Below are positions 32,518 to 45,200 of a stretch of 64,000 bases of DNA, in pieces. Position 1 is the first letter of the stretch; each line of letters starts with the position of its first letter. The notes under the pieces were generated by a model. That model did no database searches and had not been told where the DNA came from. It saw nothing but the letters and a program-made list of their open reading frames with translations. This stretch comes from Stenopsyche tienmushanensis (Eukaryota > Arthropoda > Insecta > Trichoptera > Stenopsychidae). The stretch lies in NCBI GenBank assembly GCA_008973525.1, contig WACJ01000310.1, positions 186,001 to 250,000 on the forward strand, in the 5' to 3' direction. A program made the position numbers and the translations under genes.

Positions 32518-33844
32518 GTTGTGAACCGGCACCGTCACCGGCTTCTCACCGAAAATGTCGACACCCGGCACACACTCCACAATCTTCAACGAACACCACC
32601 CTGTTCGCGAATCTCCAAATTGCGCCGACAACAATGACGGATGATATTTTATAACATATATTTGGACAACTACAATATGTACATACATACAATATATATT
32701 TGAATTAATTTATGCTTAAAAATATTTTATTTAATTAAATGCACACAAATTATATTAAAATATAATTTTTATTTATATAATTTTAAATTAGATAATATTT
32801 TTAATTAATATTTACAGCGTACTATGAAAATATAAATATTTTCATTTTAATAAGCAATTTAGAACAATATGATTTTTTAAAAATAAAATTTCAATGAATA
32901 TGAATTTAAAAATATTTTCTTTAACAACAATGAATCTCATCGAAAATAGATTATTTAAATGAATAAAAATATGATTTTATAACATAAAACTATCTGTGAA
33001 ATAAATTGTAATAAAAAAATAAATATTTATCTAATCTAATCGTTTATTAAGCGATACACGTATATTTAGAGATTATGTCCTAAAATCGAATAACAACTCA
33101 TTTGTTTATCTGAAATAAAAGCTGTCAAGAACTATTTTTTAAAACGTATATTTTTTAAGTCTGTTAAATAGTAAAAGGGATATGTGGCTAATTTGTTGAT
33201 AAATAGGTATTCAATATGATGTCTTAATTAATATTTTGAATCAAATAAGATTTCATCAGTGGGAATAACCAATAAATAATTTTTAAACAGAAAACAAACT
33301 TATTGAAAAATTTATATACACATGTATATAATATGTTTTATTTAATGCACTTGTCTTTTTAAAGCGTTATATTTATTTCATTGAGAATCATTCAGTTAAA
33401 ATTTAATTTCTGCTGTCAAAACGCTTGAAAAAGGTTCTTAATCTCTGGTTATGTGAGTGACCTTTGACAAGTTGTTTCTGCCGGCTTGTGTTACTCTGTG
33501 TGAAGCCTTCTGATCGACGACTGGTTTGTTTTTGTCATAATGGCTTCCTAAATTTATATTTGATTTTCGTTTCATTTAAAGTATTGTATTTACATATTAG
33601 TTGGTAACATATTTTATTAACCGGTTCTGCTGATACTGTATCCTATTTACGTCACTGCTGGAGAAAATTATCTTTAAACAGTGCTTTGAGTGATAATATA
33701 ATAAGAATAGTATTTTAAACATATTTAATATTTTGAGTCCAACATTAATTTTCAAGATAAATGCCAATTTTTCAACAAAATCTTTTAAATCATCAATAAT
33801 ATTTATTTTAAATGAATTCTAGGTTTATACATAATCTACTAAAA
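32518..33844. promoter_or_regulatory. Divergent USP5/GST intergenic region
   Basis: 1.3 kb between the head-to-head starts of USP5 (minus) and the GST (plus). 32518-32640 is GC-richer and probably contains the USP5 5' UTR/promoter. The remainder is extremely AT-rich with no recognisable repeat. A second GC-richer patch at about 33470-33530 could belong to the GST 5' side. No defined site can be supported. Confidence 0.4.
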
Positions 33845-36800
33845 ATGGCACTTAAGTTGTACTTTGACTTGATGTCGCAGCCTTCCCGATCATTATACAT
33901 TTTATTGAAGGCTTCTAAATCAGCTTTCACCGAAATGCCCGTTAATCTCGGAGGAGGTAATATTGTTTATTATGTTACATTTAATACATATTTAATGCTT
34001 ACACTTGTTTTTCAAAAATATCCTATTTCTGATAAATACATTCTTGATAAGAACTGACATTATTGTTAAAAGTAACAATATGATATATCATCATGTACAC
34101 GTGCATCATCCCGTCCAAAATAGCATTGTAGAATGTTATATGAAACTTATTTAATAGATAAGTTTATTTGGAAGGAGTAATTTAATGCATATGGATAGGA
34201 ATTTAAGTGTAGTGAGAAGAAGATTCAAAGATAATACATACATCCATCGGTAACTCGTTGAGACTTTTTATATTTACTAAAATAATAGCATAAATTAGTT
34301 TTTATGAGCAAGGGGAAGTCTAGACTCGTTCGCAACCTCATTTGGCACGAACCACCTATTTAAGTTAGCCTCTCAGGGGGCTTCCGCTATCGTACAGATT
34401 ATAGGAGGCCTCGGGTACGTAATTATCGCCGAAAATGGCGCAAAAAACGCAGAAAAAAAAGGACAGAGTGGCCACAATGTCTGTGTGTTCAACCGGTCCG
34501 CTTTTCAGACCGATGTCGAATGAGAGCCTCGCGATCGATTGCGAAAATTGATTTTGTCCAATTGACCTCTGGAATAGTTTTCAAATTTCTATAGATCTAG
34601 GGGTCCATCTGAACCACGTTGGGAGCTCATTCTCTATATCAAACTATGACCAAATGATTATTCTTCTTAATTACAAATATGGTTTAAAAAAGAAAATTGG
34701 TATTGTAAAATTCAACCTCTTCTGACGTAAGGGATCAGCTATCTTCGTCACTCGATGAGCAGAACTCCTCTGGACGTGGTCCGCTTGATAACAAAAGGCC
34801 AAAATGAGGTGGCGTGTGAACCAATAAAATGCTAAATTTAGCAAAACGTATTTATTGAACTATCCCGCAGAAGAAGACCCAGCAAGCAAGCAAGCGGGTG
34901 AAGCGATGAATAGTGAGGCCCTTCTCGGACTAGCGTTCCGTGCCCACTGCCGTACTTGGCGCCTTTTCTTCCTGTTGTCAGGCCAGTGTCGTGTTGCAAA
35001 AATCTCCGGCATTTGCTTCGGCAGTTATTTAGCCTTGGTAACTGGCCTCGCCACTTGCTTCGATCCCTACTGGGATTTTTCAAGAACCCGGCACCCGATA
35101 ATCAGTCGCCGATATGCTGACACCTCATGGATTGTCATTCTCAAACCTTATTGAATTGTGTCAAATTAGTTCAGCGCTCTTTGTTTATTTACAGTTTTTC
35201 TGTTGCTACTAAAAAGGATATGCTGGTATTTTGATTCTTAAAGGTTCTTTTAAGTTCTACAAATTGCTTCAGATTTTATCCTTTCTCTGAAAAGCCTAGG
35301 TTTTGCTCTAAAAATGTTATTCGATTCTTTAAAATAGTGTTTTGAAGTAACTAATATTTTACAATAATTAACTTTTACTTCCGAATGAATATTAATTTCA
35401 TTGATAGCAAAATTTAAACATAGCTAGAATATTTTGATGGTGTATTGGATGGTTTTAAATCTTGCCTGTTCACTTTTTCATTTCAACACTAAAGGCGATT
35501 ATTAAAAATAACACTTTTTATGTTACTGTATCGTTGATGAATATTAGTGTGTGACGATATGACTGTATAATGTATTCGAACTGTACTTTGAACTGTACGT
35601 TAAATTTTTGGTAAAACCCTTATTACCAGTATAAATGAGCGCGTTCTGTGATTGTATAAATTGTATTTGCATGTCAAATTTTAATAATTTATTGTAAACC
35701 ATCAATGTGTACTTATAAACTATAAAATAAGCCGAGAGTATTGTCCTAGAAACAACCGTATGGAAACAAATTACGAAGCAAAAGAGTGCGAAAAAGAATG
35801 CAAAGCATTGAAATGCTCTTTAAAAATGTGTAGTCCTGTTTAAATAATTTCCGAGAAAGGTGTCAACAAAGCAAAGAAACGAATTTGTATAATATAGTTC
35901 CCCTATATGTAATGTGTTATTGACACAAATTTTAAAAGAATTAATGCAAACTACAGAATAATATAAATCATGTTTTAGATAATATTTTTGAAATCGCAAA
36001 ATTTAAACAGATGTATTAAAATGTATTACAGGAGCTCATATGACACCGGAATTTCAAAAGATTAACAGATTTGGCAAAGTTCCAGTCATTGATCATAATG
36101 GATTTCTTTTAACGGAAAGGTAAGTCTATAAAATTATTATTGAATATAGTTACAATGTTTTATGAAATAATGTTTACGACATAAATTGCCAGTGAAGAGT
36201 TTAAATCATAAAAAAGTTTTACACGTTACATTGTTATCTCTGTTTTTCATCTAAAAATAAAAACCGCTATTTAATGATCGTGACATGTCTTACTGTTTAG
36301 TTATGTAATTTCAAGGATTTTAGCAATGAAGCGAGATCAGAAACGTTTTTAAAATTCACCAAATTCGTGAATTACATAAGATTGATTATGATAAACATAG
36401 ATAATATTGTTGTGCTTGATAAATCTGTTATTAAAATAATTCATCATTGTAATCAGAGCTATCTATCGTATTGAAGATTTGATTTAAAAAGAACAGTATT
36501 TTCAGAAAATAAATATGGTTTATCAAAATTTGCCTTACCGTGCCAATAATTAATAAGCTATTGTTTTATACTTTTGCTGTGTCATTTAGTAACTATTAGA
36601 TGTTAATTTTAGCGTGGCAATTGTTAAATATTTGAGCCAGGAAAAAATTATTCCAGAAAAATTCTATCCAAGCGATCATAAAGCTCAAGCGAGAGTCAAT
36701 GAATTTTTAGCTTGGCAGCACATAGGAGTGAGAGCTCCATGCGCATTGTACTTTTGGGCAATAGTATGTATATATTTTATATCTATAGAAAAATAATGAT

Positions 36801-39302
36801 TATAATATTTCTTCAAATTTGACACACAATTAAACACACTCAAGTCTAAGAAAATTTCATAGCAATGAGTTTAATAAGACGCTTAATAAAAATATGTAGT
36901 TAAATGTATATTTTTATTTATACTTTGTATATATCTCATTAAGGCTGATGCTGTGAAAATATATATTTGATATCTGGTTCAATTTTCATAAGGAACAAAT
37001 GAAGGTTTCCTCTTTTGGAAATATTTAAATGGTTTTTCTGTTTATTCATAATATAATTAACAGCACTAAAGCCTGATTCTATAATATAAGATATGAGATC
37101 GGAAAAATATCAATAAATATAATATCATTTACCGCATATTTGACTACCACTGGTCTTAACATTGTCTTCTTTCTTTTCATTGTGACTATGACTATGTAGA
37201 TTTTGTCTATTTTCGAAACACGTCCTTCCAGCCATCCCTGTCTTCCACCGTCCGCAGGACTATAGTGAGGGCTTCATCTTTGTAGGGACCCGGCAAGCAA
37301 TGTGTTGTCCGAAAAACTTTAGTATTTGCCCAAGGTGTAGACGGATTAGAGTCTATTATTTATCTTTAACTTCGTTAGGATAGACTGGTTGGTTCGTTTG
37401 GCAGTCCACGGAATCCTCAGCATGCAACGCAAACACCACACTTCGAAGGCATCAATTGTTTCTCTTTCTTTTTTGCGCAACGTTCATGTTTCCATTATTT
37501 GGTTTTCATCTTATTTATGAAATATTCACAGGCTTCATTTTCCACTTTGACATGATGCAGTAACGAGAGTTCTTCCTCATGGATCACTATGAGTGTGATG
37601 TCATCTGCGATTCTCAAGTTACTAATTTTTTCCCATCCCATGGAGATCCCTCCTTCCCAACCATTTAGTGCACACCTCATTATATATTCCCCGTATATAT
37701 TAAATAGCAGTGGAGACAGAACGCAACCCTGTCTAAAACCTATCTCTGTTTTAAAGCACTCTGATAGGGTATCGTCAATTTTTATTTGTGACGGTCCGTC
37801 AGTATAGAGTGCTCTGATAATTTTTATCAGGTGACTAGGGACTCCCATTTCTATAAGCATATTCCACAGATTATCCCATCTAACACAATCGAAGACCTTT
37901 GTGTAATCAATAAAACAAAGCGTCATGGGAACATTGAACTCTCAGGAATTTTCAATAAGCATTCCGATGTTCATGATCTGTTCCCGGGTTCCTCGTCCTT
38001 TCACGAGTCCTGCCTGTTATTTGGGTATCTGCCATTCTGTTAAGTATTTCAGTCTATCCTGTAGGATGTGTAGCATTATTTTGCTGGCATGCGCAAATAG
38101 AGAAATTGTTCGATAATTTTCGCATTTGCATGATGAACCCTTTTTGTGCATAGGAATAATTGTAGAATCAATCCATTCATTTGGCCACTTGTTGTCATCC
38201 CGTATTTTCACACATATTTGTTGTAATGCACGGTATCCGTCTTCTCCAATGTTTTTAAGGATCTCTGTGGATATGTTATCGGGTCCCGGAGTTTTATTAC
38301 TTTTAAGTTTCTTAATGGCCCTTAGTTTCTCCTCATACATGATATTGGGTTCCTTTGTGTGTGGCAGTTGTAATATTGGCGAATTCTCTATGGATTGTGA
38401 TCGGTCCTTGTACAGTAAGACTTCCATCTCCTTGAGAGACCTTCGCGTTCGCTTATCAGTGAATTGTATTCGTTCTCAATCGTCCAAATTTTTCATCATT
38501 TTTAGTCCCTGTTAAAATCAGATATAGCTTTTTATCTAAATAGGTTTTATTGGAATTGCAGGCTAAAGTTTAATCTTTGTCTGTCAAAAGTCTCCTCCCG
38601 TATATTAATTCAAATTTACATACTTCTTTTATGCCTAGCTTTATAAAATCTGTAAAGCGTGAGTGTGTTCGTCTTTGGTTGGAAATTAAATATCAATGCT
38701 CATTTTTTTATCCTTAATATATATCAAATATACACAATGACTAAATTGCATGTCAGTCATCGATAATCACAATCTTTGAACTTGTTAATTGATAGTTGTG
38801 ATATTTTTTTAAAAGATCTTACCATGTTTGCAAGAGTATTAATATTTTTTCAGGTTCTCGATCCTGTAATGACTGGTAAACCTACTAGCGAAAAAAAAGA
38901 TTGAATTTAGAAGAAAACAAATGATCGACGCGCTCGATGCCATGGAAGAAAAATGGCTCGGTAATGGAAATAAGTTCATCATCGGTGACCAACTCACCGC
39001 AGCGGACATATTTGGGTGCACTGAGATTGAGCAACCCCGTAAGTTTTATGTTGTATTCTAATTTTTAACAAAATGTCTTAACATTTGATTGAAGCATGAC
39101 GATATATAATCCATCATATTTTTACTAATTGATAATTCTTTGTAAAATAGGAATGGCTGGTTTTAATCCTAAAGAGGGAAGGCCAAATCTGGCAGCGTGG
39201 ATGGATCGCGTTAGAAATGAACTGAATCCATACTATGACGATGCGCATAAAATAGTAGACAAAATCGCTAAGAAACGTGAATTAAAACAGTCCAAACTCT
39301 AA
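33845..39302 (+). CDS. GSTT: Glutathione S-transferase theta-class, five exons, probable frameshift in exon 4
   Basis: Cytosolic enzyme that conjugates glutathione to electrophiles. Exons 33845-33956, 36032-36119, 36613-36763, 38854-39038, 39151-39302, about 229 codons, the usual theta size. The N-terminal thioredoxin-like domain reads LKLYFDLMSQPSRSLYIL (Ser of SQPSR at the glutathione site of theta enzymes) and FGKVPVIDHNGFLLTES-VAIV across junctions. The helical domain reads ARVNEFLAWQHIGVRAPC, FIIGDQLTAADIFGC, EIEQPR, MAGFNPKEGRPNLAAWMDRV and ends KQSKL-stop. In exon 4 the run of 8 A at 38891-38898 puts the frame into TGA. With 7 A the frame continues through EFRRKQMIDALDAMEEKW to the donor, so one base is extra: an assembly error, polymorphism or a recent null allele. 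Start chosen at 33845 because MALKLY matches the family N-terminus. Confidence 0.92.
34325..34545 (-). repeat. Dispersed repeat family R (copy 2)
   Basis: Same block order as 11700-11912: CGCAACCTCATTTGGCACGA, AAGTTAGCCTCTCAGG, ACAGATTATAGGAGGCC, CGAAAATGGCGCAAAAA, CAACCGGTCCGCTTTTCAGA, GCGATCG. In GST intron 1. Confidence 0.7.
34700..35160. other. GC-rich unclassified segment in GST intron 1, likely transposon remnant
   Basis: Much more GC-rich than its neighbours, with overlapping open frames on both strands (about 99 codons plus, 81 codons minus) that match nothing I know. On the minus strand AATAAATACG and related polyA-like hexamers at about 34815-34860 could mark an LTR. No paired LTR was found. 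The remaining intron 33957-34324 and 35161-36031 shows nothing clear. Confidence 0.35.
37190..38520 (-). pseudogene. non-LTR retrotransposon reverse transcriptase, two long open pieces
   Basis: Minus strand 38427-38017: ELRAIKKL-type start, KSNKTPGPDNISTEILKNI (RT motif 0/1), EWIDSTIIPMHKKGS and CENYRTISLFAHASKIM (motif 2). After a frameshift, 37926-37495: CFIDYTKVFDCVRWDNLW (motif A, D of the triad), FRQGCVLSPLLFNIY (motif B) and LRIADDITLI (motif C, ADD with I for Y/F). Fairly young, given two long frames, but not intact. It lies in GST intron 36764-38853, antisense to the GST. The rest of that intron (36764-37190, 38521-38853) shows nothing. Confidence 0.9.
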
Positions 39303-39785
39303 AATATTCTTGTTGATGTTTGAAGTTTTGTTATGAAAATATTTCTTTTCGATTTAAGTACATATGATATTTAAATGGGATTTTTTACAAGAATTTTTAT
39401 ATATATTCATTGAAATATGGGTTTCAGGATGCATATATTAGATTTTAGAGATTTTTTATATCGAATATAATCTATTTGTCATGCTATTGATTAACCCCAA
39501 TTATATTTTATAGGGTTAAATATAACATTTGATTATTATTTTTTGAGTTTTATTTTTAATTTTGAGTATATTTTCCATTCTTATAATCGAATTGTTAGTA
39601 CCATAGTACTAAAATCTGTAGTTACACATTATTCACTGATCTTGTAAGCGTAGTTTTTATCTTTAATTTAAAAAAGATAACTCGTGGATAACATTCATTA
39701 GAAAACAGTATAGTTTTTAAAAATATATTTTGTCAAATTGAGTATATAAATCTAATGCAACAATTTTTAATAATACATAATAACT
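39303..39785. other. Convergent 3' intergenic region
   Basis: Only 483 bases separate the GST stop (plus) from the SLC6 stop (minus). AT-rich, no canonical pair of polyA signals that I can assign with confidence. The two 3' UTRs may overlap. Confidence 0.4.
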
Positions 39786-42700
39786 TTAACCTAAATTTTC
39801 TATTGAACTGTTCAGTTTTTTATGCTGATCTTCTATACCAGATATATTATTTAATGATATTGAATCAGATATATGGTTGTTCCATTCAATAGCATTTGAT
39901 TTTTCTGCAGGACACCATAGATCACTGGGTTTGATTGAGTCCATTAAACGCTTAAAAATACATAAAGATTAACTTGAGGATATTTTTGTATTAAATATAT
40001 ATGCAGATCGATAGAATGAAAATTATTCGAGACATAATTATATTTTTTATCTCAAAGAAGCTATTTGTTACCGATAAATCATACCTTATGCATAGTTCCT
40101 TTTCTTTGAAATACGAGATGAAATATCATATATGAGGGAATACAAATCAATGATATCAAGCATAGACCCCAGCCTACACCAATGCTCCATATTGGAAATG
40201 GGCGTCCATTATATGTGACTTCTTTATTCCATGCTACTGTTGTTATGAACATAATCTGCAAATGCATTTTGTATTGAATTAATTATGTGTTTATTTAAAA
40301 CAGTGGGAGCCAAACTTACTATACCCATAGACCCCTTATAGCAAAAATCTAACTTTGAACCCCCAAGGGAAATATCTCTTCATAACTACATAATGATCTT
40401 AAAAATTTTATAGTAATGAAAATGAGTCAAAATTATTTTATTTTATATTAAACATTTTGCAGACCCCCTGATGTTGCCCTCGCTCCCTCAAATTAATTTA
40501 AATTTACTTTTAGTTCAGCGGAACCACTTTGGGAACCTATGATTTAAAACATGCCAATTACACTTACAACTAAAATAGACGGTGTTAAATATTTCCAACA
40601 AAATGGCCAAATCCAATGCACTGTTTGTCCATTCATGAATTCGATATCTCTTATAAAATTTTTACAACCGTAAACCCATCCCGCTATAAGCACTTCAATG
40701 AGACATATCATAATAACTGGTATAGATGCCGAATACCAATCCATTAATTGCAATACGTACATTCCACCCTATAAGAGAAATAAAATTTAAATTAAACAGG
40801 AATACAATTTCAATTATAATGGGAGCGTAATATAAATACGCACATTTGTTGTGCATATCATTGACGTCATAAAAAATATTATGCACGATGTGAGCGCTAC
40901 CAAAGATTTGTTTTTCCTTAAAATCGGATATTCATCGGTTATGCCCGATAATATTGCTTCAAGTTGAACAAACTGAAATATTTAATTTGAACGTTAGCTT
41001 GGCGTACCGGCGTTTATATTTGTAGTATTATCGTGCGTTAAGAATAACTAACGCAACTGTCAATTCCAAGAAAAAATAACATGGAAAAAAATAAAACGGC
41101 CCATAGATTTGCCCACGGTAGCATCGTAATTGCCGCAGGATAGATGATGAACGCCAACGATGGTCCTTCGGTCGCTACAGTAGCGACGGGTAACCCGGTC
41201 CGCTCGGCCATAAATCCAACCACTGAAAATACCACAAATCCGGCAAATATGCTCGTACTGCAGTTAATAATCGGAACCAAAATTGAATCGCTGCAATGTT
41301 AAGATAATGTCTTTCGTATCAATTTGATTTTTATTGATTCATCATATTGTTGGAGCACTTACGATAAATTGTTGTTGTTAAATTTATTAAAGCTTGCCAT
41401 GTTAACTATTCCACCCCATCCTGGACCCAATGAATAAAATATTTGAATGGCCGCATCAGCCCAAACCTAAAATGATACATTTGTATTAGGGATTCTGAAG
41501 TCTCGGCTTTTTCAAAGTCCCGAGATCCGAGACTTATTTTATCTTCAATTGTGTGCAGATTTTTTAAAGTAAATATTTATATGTGTTATATATGTATGTA
41601 TGTGTAAGTTAAAAGGGCTATCTTGTTCTATCTTTCTCAATTATCATTTTCGGAGTCACTTTTGCATGCATGTAATTTGTTTTGGACATTGGGTGCATTG
41701 GGCTATCTCCTTTTGTGTAGTTATTTTGTAATGTTTCCATACTTCCGATTAACTTCTTTCCATTATGGACTATAATAATGATAAAATATATATAACATTA
41801 CAACAAGAACAGCACAAACTAACTAAGTTAGGAGATGAACTGATATTGTATTTACAAAACATTGATCTTTCATTTACTCCTTCTGAATTTTTCTACGAAT
41901 CAATCCATTCCAGCTGTTGCTATTACTTAGAAACACTTGGAACAAGCATCCGTTCCATTGTTCTTGGATTTCTTTTGATGGAATTCTGGAATCTCATACA
42001 ATATCAATTGGGCGCAGACGTATTGCATTTTTTTAAGCCTTGTACCCTGTTATACCTGCTTTAATTTAATACAAATCGGACATTTCGCTGAAAGAATATT
42101 CTTTTTGTACCGCTTGAGCCCATTTGCAACATATCCGAGATTCCTCATCAATGTGTTAATTTATATCTTAGTTTCCAAGGAACTGTATTTAAATGAAATA
42201 ATGCTTCCTTTAAAATAAAACATTGTTAATAAATACTTACTCTGAGATTAGTTAGTTGATGCCATTCCGGATATATGTAAAATTTTATTCCTTCTATCGC
42301 ACCCGGGAGTGTAACACCTCTACAGAATAGTATAAATAATATGACAAACGGAAAGGTGGCAGTAAAATAGACTACCTTTCCCAACGATTTAATGCCCTTT
42401 GCTATGCAACAAAACACAACAATCCAAGAAAATGCATTTCCCCAAAATAAAGGCCACACTATTGACCCTATATCATATATGCCATCTGATATTTTTAAAA
42501 CATGATTGCTGTAAACAATGTAAAACGAAAATTAATTTAAATTTAAGATTTATACCTCGGACGATATACACAAATGACAAACCCACTGAAAAAATTCATC
42601 AGCTGGCGTCGTTACAGACGAGTTTCTTATTGAATTCCGTGTCGATTGTATCATTCCCTGTAATCTTTATAAACGTTAAGTCAATAGAAATGTATATAAA

Positions 42701-43332
42701 TTCAAAATCTTAATATGTTTAAATACTTAAATTAAAAGATAATTCAAAACAACCTTCACGCAATTTTCTGTGTTCCAGGAATTATCACAATTTTCCCACG
42801 GTAGCGTTTCTCTGAATGAATTTATTATAAATAACAACGGATAAGTCAATATAAGACTGTAATATGACGTACAAATGATGTTGACCACTATTATGGCATA
42901 TCCGGCTCCTGAATAAAAATGAATAGATATAAGAATTTATAAATGCATTATAAGAATTGTATATTGATATTATATATTGCCTTTGAATAGTGGTGACATT
43001 CGAAACATTGTTATGCATCCGGTGCTGGAAAATTGTCCGATGCTCGTTTCCAAAAAATATAGCGGAAGTCCGCAGAGAATCAACATCAAAAGGTACGGAA
43101 TTAGAAAGGCGCCTAAGTTTAAATTAGATTTAAACCGATATTAAAACGATTAAACTGCAAATTATATCAATTTTTTATTGAGATTTCAATGTTATCTAAT
43201 GTTACCTCCTCCATTTCGGTAGCATAAATAGGGAAAACGCCAAACGTTTCCGATGCCGATTGCGTATCCGAGGCACGATAGAATAAATTCTGTTTTTGAT
43301 TTCCATTCCCCACGCTGAACTTCATTTGTAAT
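39786..43332 (-). CDS. SLC6 Na+/Cl- dependent transporter, glycine-transporter-like; first exon not found
   Basis: Plasma-membrane symporter of the neurotransmitter transporter family. Exons: 43206-43332, 42981-43112, 42754-42908, 42587-42657, 42241-42508, 41363-41466, 41053-41290, 40844-40972, 40568-40768, 40085-40255, 39786-39950, about 587 codons in consistent phase. TM1 is [20 protein letters not shown] with the NVWRFPY signature. It continues [28 protein letters not shown], extracellular loop 2 with the Cys pair ([13 protein letters not shown]), [40 protein letters not shown]6 [20 protein letters not shown] and the C-terminal tail [24 protein letters not shown] and the tail (LQRLKN..KPS.DWGPA type) favour the glycine-transporter branch. 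The intron after 42981 has a GC donor. The N-terminal coding exon upstream of 43332 was not located. Confidence 0.9.
41467..42240. other. SLC6 intron with unclassified remnant
   Basis: Contains an inverted repeat AAGTCTCGG / CCGAGACTT (about 41500-41537) and a 99-codon plus-strand open frame (41765-42064) with no recognisable family. The local content looks like a decayed DNA element, but no transposase motif is clear. Confidence 0.35.
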
Positions 43333-45030
43333 CTAAAATACAATAAGATTTTGATGAACGCTTTTTCAGTATTATGCGGTAGTATCGGGTTCTTGAATCA
43401 CTATGAAAATATAAAAAATCAGATAAGCCATCCGATTTAACAACATGCATTCTAGTAGATGTGGTTTTTTTGCTGTCAAATACAATTTTGTTAATTCAAC
43501 CGATGGATCATCATTCCGACGACTAGATAGGGACAGGGGAGAACCCAACACTAACCCATGTCTACACTATAGACCCACAACGACACACTTGCAAATAGAT
43601 GCACAAAGTTTCACGCAAGAAACTATCTGTTCCCGAGAGGACAATCATGCTTCATTTAGTGACCGGAGAAAGCGCGAAAGAAAAATGAAGGGGGGGGGGG
43701 GGTCGCGTGGCCTTATTTTCCTCACAGTAGTGCATCTGGGAGAGATGCAATAATAACGCTAAACAAAAAATTACTGCAGGTCTAATACCCCATAGAATCC
43801 ACCAATTTCGCTTTTGGCTCAAAAACTCCTACAGAAGGAGTTAAAAGTGCTGAAGGTGTTGGGGCTGGTCACTAAATTTTTGTGTTCTACTGGTCCGGGA
43901 CATTGACCCCAGACACGTCGCAATAGCTCCTTTCAGCATCTCTTCTTATTGATGGATGGAAAAGATAAGCAATCCATTAGAGATATTTAGGAAAAACTAC
44001 AATATCCTGAATACTGTACAGAACATCAATCTTTGCTGAAATGAATTGGCCGAGAAATGATTGAAAAGAGTGTAGTCGAAGCTAAGCATAGATGTCGATA
44101 TCATCAGAATTCATTGTTGATATCGACGAAATTGTTACACTAATGAAATAGGCTTGGTTAATATAAATGCATAGAATATTGAATAATTATTGCAAGTAGA
44201 AAGGCAGACCGAAAACTCGCTATCAACAACTGCTTGCCAAATGAAATAGGGAAAGGCAAATAACATTACATGACGTCTTCATAAAATACAAAATTGTCAA
44301 ATGAAGAAGAACTTTCTTCATCACAAACATAACTATGAATAAAAATCGATATTAGCAAAACAAATAAATCTGTAATCAATATAATAAAAAATAATGTGTT
44401 AATATGACCTCGTTTAAAGCTGTTTCGTTTAACGTTGCAACATATTAAAGGGCATCCGTTACGTTACAATTATTTGGTTTAAGTCCGTCTGTTCACTTTA
44501 AATTCACTATTAAGACATGCTTTTAAAAGTATCATATTTATTGGGTCCACAGATATGAAATTGCATAAAGTAGTTAGATCAGTAAATTCAGATCAGCTCG
44601 TATTATAATGTGATACCTCGTTTGTGTTTTGCCCTTTGTCGGCTTTGGACATGCTGCACTCTAAAGCCACAAGTGTTATCTGGTGAGGGAGTGGAGATTT
44701 AAGGAGTTTCAAGGATGAACTCATCTTATGTTTTACCAAATTGCTATTTAACAAGGATATGGACATTATTCAATTGCCAACAATTGCCCCTCTCAATATG
44801 CAATAGCTATCATAATTGTTGCAAGAAAATCAATTCCAATGTAGGTTACGGTGATTATTTGCATAATACTTAGCACCTTAGTGATGTTAATTTCAACCAT
44901 TTGCCATTGTTTTTCTGCAAATATTATCTTTGTGTTTTTGGATGTGAGAATTTTACTGACGAACGAACTTCGGACACATACAGCAGACCCGCAGTAATCG
45001 GGCCCTGATCTAATCCGACGCCCTTTCCTT
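43333..45030. other. Region upstream of the SLC6 exons, no gene seen
   Basis: Expected to hold the missing first SLC6 exon, but none could be supported. Contains a run of 13 G at 43690-43702 inside a 102-codon plus-strand frame that looks random (low-complexity, no motif). An imperfect inverted repeat with CGATATCA and TGATATCG lies near 44100-44130. Confidence 0.4.
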
Positions 45031-45089
45031 TGGTTCGGTATAGGCAGTCTATCGGAGTGTCCTTGCACATATACGGACATAGCAGCGGA

Positions 45090-45200
45090 TAACGTTCTAT
45101 GGTAATATCCGGGCATGGAAGTCGATAGAGAAATTCTCCTGCGTTGTGTCAGAGGTTCTGCTTTGGGACCTGTTAGAAACGCAGACCTAATAGCTGGCAC
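45090..45200 (+). repeat. Dispersed repeat family R (copy 3, diverged)
   Basis: CGGGCATGGAAGTCGATAGA, CTCCTGCGTTGTGTCAGAGG and GGGACCTGTTAG follow the order of the copy at 56165 (CGGGCATGGCGTCCGATCGC, CTCCTTCGTTGTGTCAGAGG, CGGACCAATTGG). Confidence 0.55.

Noticed and set aside
34855..35154. 99-codon plus-strand frame in GST intron 1
   Set aside because: GC-rich segment is open on both strands, with no recognisable protein; treated as a transposon remnant.
38126..38515. 129-codon plus-strand frame
   Set aside because: Antisense to the LINE reverse transcriptase at 37190-38520.
41765..42064. 99-codon plus-strand frame in an SLC6 intron
   Set aside because: No family match and no supporting gene structure; kept only as part of an unclassified remnant.
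43445..43753. 102-codon plus-strand frame with GGGG tract
   Set aside because: Low-complexity sequence around a 13-G run and no conserved motif.
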